Origin: Saccoglossus kowalevskii
Taxonomy: Eukaryota > Hemichordata > Enteropneusta > Harrimaniidae
Length of the DNA stretch: 10,662 nucleotides
Reading direction: 5' to 3'
Assembly (NCBI RefSeq): GCF_000003605.2
Contig: NW_003134362.1
Span: forward strand, 36,196 to 46,857
The position numbers and the translations under genes were made by a program. This document shows positions 1 through 7,400 of this stretch, one piece after another. The notes under the pieces are model-generated. The model did not search any database, had not been told where the DNA came from, and saw only the letters and a list, made by a program, of their open reading frames with translations. Within the stretch, counting starts at the first letter, position 1. Each line of letters begins with the position of its first letter.

Positions 1-527
1 TTGACATAAATGAATAGAATTATACAAGATTGTATTTTGGGGTGTGTTGTGTGCAATGAATTGTGTATTTTGATGCAAAAAAATGTATGGCCAGACAAGG
101 AAAGGAAGATTTCAATTTTGTACGAAGCAGATAAGTTTATTACATTACTGATTGTGAGCCAAAACAAAAATTGGAGGTTGATTTTTTTAGCTGCCTCAGT
201 TTTTCACAAATCAAATAGACCTCTCCAGCTGTTGTCCCCAGAAATATTTTTATTATATATACATATTCAAGAATGTTACAAATCATGTTTGGTCTGCTTA
301 ATGTGTTTAAGATTGTTTTCATCTTGCACATTTTGAAAGAGAACAGATTGCATTTACAAAACTGAGATTGGTATAGAGTAAAATACATGTCCAATATTGT
401 TTATTCCTGATCCAATGCGTGTAAAACTCTAGGATCACGTACAGTATACATTGAGTAATTTCATTGTCTGATTCAGACTACTGTGCAAGAAACAAAATGG
501 CATTGTACACAAGACATGATAAGTGTA

Positions 528-660
528 CTTTAGGAACCCTCACCCACAACAACACTCCAGTGTCCTCCCCATTTCATTTGTACAAGTCCTTCAGGACAAG
601 TATAATTACAATGGGAGACTGAAATGTTAAGGTAGGGGTCGGGTGAGGATTTCCTAAAGC
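528..660. repeat. Imperfect 130-bp palindrome (hairpin or foldback element)
   Basis: The left arm starts ctttaggaaccctcaccc. The right arm, read on the other strand, starts ctttaggaaatcctcaccc. Further in, CAGTGTCCTCCCC on the left matches CAGTCTCCC on the right. The centre is a near-perfect stem (gtcc-ttca-ggac) with arms extending over TGTACAAGTCC and TATACTTGTCC. An internal loop separates outer and inner stems. A 12-bp perfect palindrome, AGCAGATCTGCT, abuts the right end at 659-670. No clear target-site duplication is seen. Confidence 0.6.
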
Positions 661-1019
661 AGATCTGCTTTCATTCTATCAGAGTTTGTGAAGGAATTGA
701 CATTTTTTGCCGTCAAAACTCCCAATATTTTTTATTAACTCATTCTGACTGCATTTGATGTATACTTGCTATGCCAATTCATGACATAATTAAGAATAAA
801 CAAAATAACACGATATATTTGAAATCTTTGTTGTACAGTAATTTGCATTATAAACGTTTACTATGAGAATGAAGGAGCCATTTCTGTTCCGAATATTCAA
901 TTACAAGAGCCCTCTACAGTAGACTCTGTGCAACTAACCAACCATTCTCCAAAAGACCTCCCTGGAGGTGCTGTGTACCCTTGAGCTCTTCACATTAATG
1001 ATTGTATGTAGTCTAACGT

Positions 1020-1324
1020 CAACTTTTTACATCGTTTTCTTCAAAACCGAAATGCTTTCATATTTGCAACATACCGTATGGTAGATTCTTGCGGTAGTCC
1101 TCCGTCAGATTTGTTTATTTCGTGTTGATATTTTCAATTCTCTAGTTTTGATGAATATTTTTGGTAAATTAAAATATTTTCAACTTCTTGTTAAAAACTG
1201 CAAGTTTGATTACTTTGTTATTATACATATAGGTACCTCAGGTAGACCTCTCAGATTTGTTTATTCTGTGACAATTTCTCCAATTTTAAGAAATGTGTCA
1301 TTTTTGGTAAATTAAGATATTTTT
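1020..1324 (+). repeat. Two tandem units of a dispersed repeat of about 150 bp
   Basis: Unit 1 (1020-1180) and unit 2 (1181-1324) both start CAACTT and share a core with cagatttgtttatt. Unit 1 has ggtagtcctccg before the core and unit 2 has ggtagacctct. Both end tttttggtaaattaa[ag]atattt. Similarity is roughly three quarters by eye, with small gaps. The same repeat occurs once more in inverted orientation at 9288-9412. Confidence 0.6.
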
Positions 1325-1983
1325 GACTCGTCATTTGCATACAATATAAATTCTGCATTCAAAGTCAGAATTTGTGGTTAGCATTTATTTTTACATTATC
1401 AATACAGTAAGACTCGGTACAACTGATTAATGAATTAATTTGGATATCTGCAATTTTAGGCAGATAGAAGTGTTTGGATATCTCATCGACTTGTTTGCAT
1501 TTAGAATAGCAGCGTTTATGATCACAATACTGAGAAAATCTAAAATGACTAGGTATTCAAAATGGCTGAATCCCAGGCTACAATATATTGACTAGGCTAT
1601 TTCACAACTTGTCAAGTCACTGTTAAATAATTCACCATATTTTGCGTTCTAATTCTACTTTTGTAAACTGCCAATAAACTAAAATGGGGTAATTTAGAAT
1701 ACAGCACCTTTAAGAAATAATATTCCAAACACGGGGGATTCATGATCTAAAATATAATCTTCACTGAAAACACTTTAAATCCCCTAATGCATCATCTTTC
1801 AAAGGTAACCCCCCCCCCCCTTATGAAACTATTTTCAAACATAAATTCTGATCATGTCACCAATGTGTTGGGTGGGGGCAGTTCGAATTTTGTTTTCAAG
1901 GTTGAATACATGGTATGTATTAGAGTGACCCTCAGAAAATCACATACATCAACAAGGAAACTCATTGTACACTAAAACAGTAT

Positions 1984-1989
1984 TTTATT
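1984..1989 (-). terminator. Candidate distal poly(A) signal (AATAAA, minus strand)
   Basis: TTTATT on the plus strand reads AATAAA on the minus strand. It is followed by a GT-rich region between about 1965 and 1915 in the direction of transcription. An oppositely oriented AATAAA lies at 1673-1678 on the plus strand, so two genes could end tail to tail here, but no plus-strand coding exon is visible. Confidence 0.3.
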
Positions 1990-4167
1990 CAAGAATTCAA
2001 AATTGTCACATCTACATACAATTACATACTAAAAATCACATCTAAGAATATCAATACAATATTTAACTCCTCAACCCCATTCACCCTCAAGGAGTTACTG
2101 AATATTACAACACTGACTGGACAATAGATGGCGCTCTTCACAATTAGAGAACATCAATAACCAGTTGACATAGTAACTGCTGAAAATTCATTTTGACAAT
2201 GTCACAGCTATATTGAATCTAATCTATATTACAAAGTGCGCCCTCACAGGCAACACTGTACATACTCTTGTTTAAATGCAAACTAATTTTTAAATGACAA
2301 AAAGAGTAAATTTGTGATAATACTACAAAAATAGATAGAATGTTGCGCCATCTCATAAAATAGAAGTAAAAAAAATCACAAAGACAATTTTTTTTTTTTA
2401 CTGAAAAAGAAATGTAACTCATTTTAAAACCCAGTTGCCCATCATTGAATGTTGAAGCTTAAGTTTACATGGAGAGACTTTGAACAAGTCCAAATCACCA
2501 TGGCAACAAGAAAAACAAAAACACAGCTTTACTAGGAATTAAAAGAATGAGCAAGTGGCAGTGAAATGTTACCATGACAATGAGTTAAAAAATCAGTTGC
2601 ATTCAATTAGCTATAATACAAGAAAAGAGCGAAAATGCAAAATATACAAAAATACAATAAAATGTGCTTCGACCCATCAGCCTCAAAAACCCAAAAAAGT
2701 GGTATAAGGTCAAGAAATGCTAAAAATACAAAATGTCAACAGGGTATAAAAAGATAAGCCTCTGAATCATTTATGACGATAAAATTCAGCCAACACAGTC
2801 TCCCTACCTTTGGTTGAACACATTTTTTAAATGGCTTGGATGAGATACAGTATTATAGCGAAAAGATTTATTGAATGAGAATACAGAAATTGTGGCCATT
2901 CTTACATAATTGTGGGACTAGTATACATTGATTCAACCTTCAAGTGTCAATGCCTATCTTCATAGCATCAATTATTTCAGCATGCGAGCGTCTTCTCACA
3001 TTATCAAATATCACAACCTGACAGTTTACTAGGAAAGTCTCGCTAAAATTAATGTTTTCAAGATTCTAATGGACACTCTTGATTACATTTGAAAGCAGTG
3101 ACCCCCAGTGTTGAGAATGTGAAGCTATGAGCAGGTCAGGAAACCAATTACAAACTACAATTCTCCTAACCAAAGTGCCTAGGTTTGTACAAACCACCCA
3201 GCAGATGTAAAACTCAATTTTCCTGAGAACAAACTTATTAACCTGAAAGACTCCCACCTGTAGATCTAGAATGGTATATTCATACCTGTAGGTCAAGAAG
3301 GGTAATCTCTAACAAGCAAGACATACCATTTTATCTCTAGGGTGAGGGTAGAGTGCATAGGAATTACAAATTTAAAGCCAGAGTTTAAGAGAAAAAAACA
3401 TGAAAGGATTCATAATTTCATAATGCCGTGTGTCGTCTGCCAAACCCTCTTTCTATCAAAAAACCTGAACTGCAATTTCAAATAAATTGGTATTTTTTTC
3501 CACAAATATTCTAGTTATAATTTTGATTCTGAGGATTTCTCACTACATTGTATTTCATTACGATTTCAAACCACCATAGAGGGCAATGTTGAAATGAGTT
3601 CAATTACAGTAATTTATCGTTTCTACCAAATCAATGTTTCTAAAATGCAATAAATCTAACCAATCAGAGCACAAATATAAATTCCTTCAAAGTTATGATT
3701 TTTGGTTTGTTAAAACAATCCAAGGTAAGTACACTATTAAACAAACGATCCGGATATATTCTTGACCAAGATCTAACACTATTGTACCTAATATCAAATG
3801 GAATGACCCACAATTCAACAGCTTCACAATGTTAAAACTTTATAATGAGACGTTCTTTTTGAACAATGGGTGTGACAGCTATATAATTCGAGGGATCAAA
3901 AATTCAGACTATCAATATATACAAAAAAACAATGAATATTTCAGTATTTGGGCCACAATTGTACAACCACCCCATTTGAATAAAGGGATAGTCTTAAAAA
4001 AAAACAGGCAGGACATGATAGCCGTTTATTAGAAATACAGCCAAATGAGAATGAAATATTCTATGCAAGAAATCTCAAGATGTGATGATATGGTTTATAA
4101 TATGACATTTGCAGTACAGGATTCAATTTTGTCTGCATTCTCAATGTTGAATCCACAACTACAAAAT

Positions 4168-4267
4168 CTAACTACATTCAGAATTGCAACAAAAAATGCA
4201 ACCATATTGGACGGTGACTTTTTTTTGTGAGCGAGTGTCAAATTCAACAGAAACATAGTTGAGACTC
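4168..4267 (-). other. Candidate extra 3' exon (third tyrosine motif) behind a 42-nt intron
   Basis: The GT in the stop-overlapping sequence CT|GTAAGG (GT at 4309-4308) and an acceptor after a long T-rich tract (AG at 4269-4268) would define a 42-nt intron, 4268-4309. Joining restores Leu and continues in frame for 32 residues, starting SLNYVSVEFDTRSQKK, to a TAG ending at 4168. LNYVSV fits the ITIM consensus and NYVSVEF resembles the preceding EYADIDF. The intron is very short for an animal whose other introns exceed 900 bp, and the last 12 residues (cysteine-rich) look less tail-like. This may be a rare isoform, an exon remnant or chance. Confidence 0.3.
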
Positions 4268-4305
4268 CTAAAATATTAACAAAAAATTATAAAATAAAAT
4301 AAACC

Positions 4306-4440
4306 TTACAGCGCCGTTGGTTGACCTGAGCGTGCAAAATCAATATCAGCATATTCTGTTGAGGGTTCTTTAACAGGTTTGTCATCTTTTGGTTTTGCCA
4401 TATCAAGTTGAGCATAGACTACTTCATTCTTCCTAGGTCC
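4306..4440 (-). CDS. Terminal coding exon with ITIM (VVYAQL) and ITSM (TEYADI)
   Basis: The acceptor is tatgtaataacag|G. The exon is phase 0 with 44 codons and a TAA at 4308-4306. Residues 7-12 of the exon read VVYAQL, a canonical ITIM. Residues 28-33 read TEYADI, fitting the ITSM consensus. The tyrosines are 21 residues apart, close to the paired-motif spacing in mammalian Siglec and SIRP-type tails. Between them is a Lys/Pro/Asp linker. In known receptors, Src-family kinases phosphorylate such motifs, which then bind SHP-type phosphatases; here that is inference. The stop codon overlaps a donor-like CT|GTAAGG, so the gene may not always end here. Confidence 0.82.
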   Translation of the reverse strand, partial: GPRKNEVVYAQLDMAKPKDDKPVKEPSTEYADIDFARSGQPTAL

Positions 4441-7400
4441 CTGTTATTACATAAAGTGGGATGAATTCACTGTCTTGGTGCAAGGTGTGTGTGTGTGAGA
4501 GAGACAGCATTAAAATAAGCCCCTGTGTGTCCCATGTCTAAAAACAGTGCTCCCTCCAAGACTTAGTCTGGCAACACGTTTGCAATTACTGAACTATGTA
4601 TTCAAATACGCCAGTTTCCAGAAGGAGGAATCAACTTTCTCAGTGCTAAATTAGCTTCGAGTGGAGCACTGACTAAAACCAACTTATTTTAAACTAAGAT
4701 GCATGTCAGAATATCAGGTCATCAAATTTAATGTGTTGGTCGTTACATGGTGAAGTGGTCTGCAGAATAACCTGAGAACCTAACGGTATTTAAGTATTTA
4801 ATTTGTGACCAATAAGCCGAGTTGGTTTTGCAAATATGTCAATTCAAATTGTATAAAATTGACAGACATCTTGGATTAAAATAAATAGTGTAATACCATT
4901 GCAGTACTCAACTAAATAACCTGATATTTCACAAATATTGCGGGATATTGCAGAATTTCAATTTGTCGTGTCTAACCTTACACAGAACCATCAGGAACGA
5001 GAACCAAACCCAACAACTGACGATTGAGGCACAAACACAAATCCATGCCCTTTTCCTACCATGCATAATTTAAAGTGCTTGTAAGCGACTCATGCATATT
5101 TGATGACCATTGGAATTTCCAGAGTGAAGTGAAAATGTTGCGTTGAATTAATTTTACTAAAAGCAATCATGAGCAACACCTTCAATGAATAAAACCAAAA
5201 TAACTTCATATTCCATACAACTTTGGTGGAAAATGCTCTGATTGTTTTGTAAAACTTGCATATAATTTTTTTTTTTTAATTATCAAACAGAAAATATTCA
5301 GTTAAGATAAAACTACTGAAAGGCAATTTACAGAAGCATTTAGCATCAATAGCTAACAGTTACGGGTAAATCTAATGAATGGTGCCGACTTACAGCAGTG
5401 TTTAACATTGACTGAAAACAGTTACGGTAAATCTAATGAATGGTGCCGACTTACAGCAGTGTTTAACATTGACGAAAACAGTTGCGGTAAATCTAGTGAA
5501 TTGTGCCAACTTACAGCAGTGTTTAGTATCAATGGTAAACTACATAAACTTTGTAACAGTTAAATAAGCAATGCTTACAAATACATTAAATGTTACACTT
5601 GTGAATTTCTATCAAGTCATTTACATTGAAACTTTGCTACCAAATATGGCAAATCAGTTCCAAATATGCAATTCATTAACCAAATGTCCATACAGGACAC
5701 CAAAGAACAAACTTGTATAATTATCCAAATAAGGAAACAAAATGGCCGCCACAGCCAAATATTGCAAACACACTTCCAAATATGGCATTATAATGCCAAT
5801 AAGGAATTTACATAACAATGTACCTTTGTCAATATGTAGCATGATAATAGCTACTCTCATTCTTAATTCTTTGGTCCCCAATATAATGTTAGTGGTTTGA
5901 TTATTCTTTACTTTCAGCTTCAGTTGTCTCTTCTCTTACCTTCGTATCATCATCTTTATTATCAGTTGGGGGATCATCAATTTTAGTTTCGGCTTCTGGC
6001 TCTTCTTTCTCCGTTCCTTTGTCTTCTTTTTCATTTTCATTTTCTGCACACAAAGAAAAAAATTTAATAAATGAATTTTCCTTATGGTTGGGTTGGGTTG
6101 CATTATGGGTAATAGTGCATTGTGGGACTAACACCTGCTGCATGACCAGTGCGAAATTATACGGCTAGCCTGTATTATTAAATGGTTGAAAGCCAAACAA
6201 AAATTTTTTCTTTTAAATCTTCAATGCATTTTCTTGGTCCTTAAATATCTGACATGAAAAACCACATTTTTTATGCATTTTCTTGGTTTGGACCAGGTTG
6301 CCATCAAATCACAAGACAAATGTATATTCATACAGAGTTTGAATTAAATATTTTGTGACAAGAGTTTTTATGGGAAAAATGGCTGTCAGTCGTTAAAAAC
6401 TGCTCAGAATCATTTACACTACTATGCCTTGCTTTTGTACCAAACAAAATCAGTGAAAGTTTCTGAGAATGCAAAATGGCTGCCAGTCGACAGCATTCAA
6501 CAAGATACAAAACATAATGATGTACATCTATCATCTACCGGGAACGATGTCAGTCCTTTTATTTGAATAGACTGAGGTAATACAGAGAAATTATTTTTAG
6601 TTTTTTTTTTTGTATTTGGGACAAAAATTTTAGCCAGTTTGTCACAGGTCATCAAACCTCAACCCAAATCGTTCCAAGCATGTCAGAAATTACAGACAGA
6701 CAGACGTACAGACAGACGTACAGACAGACGTACAGACAGATGTACTGTCCCCTATTTCTGCGTTTCAACCGACTAAAAATAAATAGCAATGCAAAAAGCT
6801 TTGTTTTTTTAGGAAGGTGACAGGCAGATTTAAACCAGAAGTGTTTAACAAATTATCTGGAAATCTGGTTAAAATGCAGTTCTATCCAGCCATTCGTGCA
6901 CTAGCTAATTGCAGACTGTTACAATAATCATGCAGGAATTGATACAAGCCAAGGAGAAAGATTAGTGATGAGATGAGAATGAGCATACCTGCTGGCATTC
7001 CATTTTTCATGAAGGGTGGTTCATCATGTGGAGGGGATGCAGGTGCCTCTGTGTTAATAAAAGAAACAACAACAAGACAAAGGATTACAAAATGTTCAGT
7101 TTTATTTTTGTAATGATGCACATTTTACTGAATTATGCATCTCTTTGTTTTGTAACGGTATAACTGATTGAATTGGTACAATCAAGTGAAGGCTGAAGGC
7201 ACCACACCCTGATTGGAAATGACATGATTGGAATTCAGTGAAAGTGAAACATCAGAACTACTTGTTGTTGCTTCTGTTTGTGTTGCATTAGCCTTATTCA
7301 CACCCCCTAAAGGTCACGCATCCTGGCACAACTGGGGGGGTCAAATTAACTATCGCCCACCCAATGAAAAATGCGAGGTTATCACAAGAACTATTGTTAC

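Larger units (their letters stand above)
1..1969. other. Non-coding region, left flank
   Basis: No supported gene. The longest open frame (10-336, plus) has no start context, domain or codon bias that I recognise. AATAAA occurs on the plus strand at 795-800 and 1673-1678, so this could be the 3' UTR of a plus-strand gene to the left; that is a guess. A run of 12 C lies at 1809-1820. The structured parts are the palindrome at 528-660 and the repeat pair at 1020-1324, listed separately. Confidence 0.5.
1970..4305 (-). other. Possible long 3' UTR of the minus-strand gene
   Basis: No coding exon was found here. On the minus strand AATAAA occurs at 4030-4025, 2872-2867 and 1989-1984. The most distal is followed within about 50 bases by a GT-rich stretch (cttgttgatgtatgtg), as expected downstream of a cleavage site. 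A strong CTACAG|GTATGA donor-like sequence at about 3292-3283 has no matching open exon. Short open frames at 2219-2422, 3066-3296, 3829-4032 and 4045-4230 have no recognisable features. Which poly(A) site is used cannot be told from sequence alone. Confidence 0.35.
4441..5939 (-). other. Intron 4 (phase 0, 1499 bp)
   Basis: It lies between the donor AAG|GTAAGA at 5939 and the acceptor ending at 4441. It contains the CArG-like cluster (5640-5804), the 60-bp minisatellite (5299-5540), a 12-T run (5266-5277) and a small GT/GA microsatellite (4485-4504). A possible 74-nt exon with a TGT|GTAAGG donor near 4975 was examined and does not keep frame. No other exon is supported. Confidence 0.65.

Noticed and set aside
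10-394. Overlapping open frames at the left edge (10-336 plus, 140-394 minus)
   Set aside because: No recognisable motif, start context or splice sites; the composition is that of the non-coding flank.
1875-1890. GTTCGAAT, like the T-loop of a tRNA
   Set aside because: No acceptor, D or anticodon stem fits around it on either strand.
2126-2353. agatggcgc at 2126 and gcgccatct at 2345, an inverted 9-bp match
   Set aside because: The match does not extend beyond nine bases, so a hairpin or element cannot be supported.
3655-3730. CCAAT box, TATA-like ATATAAA and a perfect GTAAGT donor on plus near 3724
   Set aside because: The CCAAT and TATA-like elements are too close together for a normal core promoter, and no open plus-strand exon follows.
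4975-5060. Possible cassette exon with a TGT|GTAAGG donor in intron 4
   Set aside because: The best exon between the AG and this donor is 74 nt, which breaks the phase-0 frame, and its translation does not resemble the tail.
5375-5563. Open frame that looks like a repeat protein
   Set aside because: It is the minisatellite; unit lengths of 58, 62 and 60 shift the frame between copies.
5654-5881. Minus-strand 75-residue hydrophobic open frame in intron 4
   Set aside because: It reads through the CArG-like repeat and has no splice phase or start context linking it to the gene.
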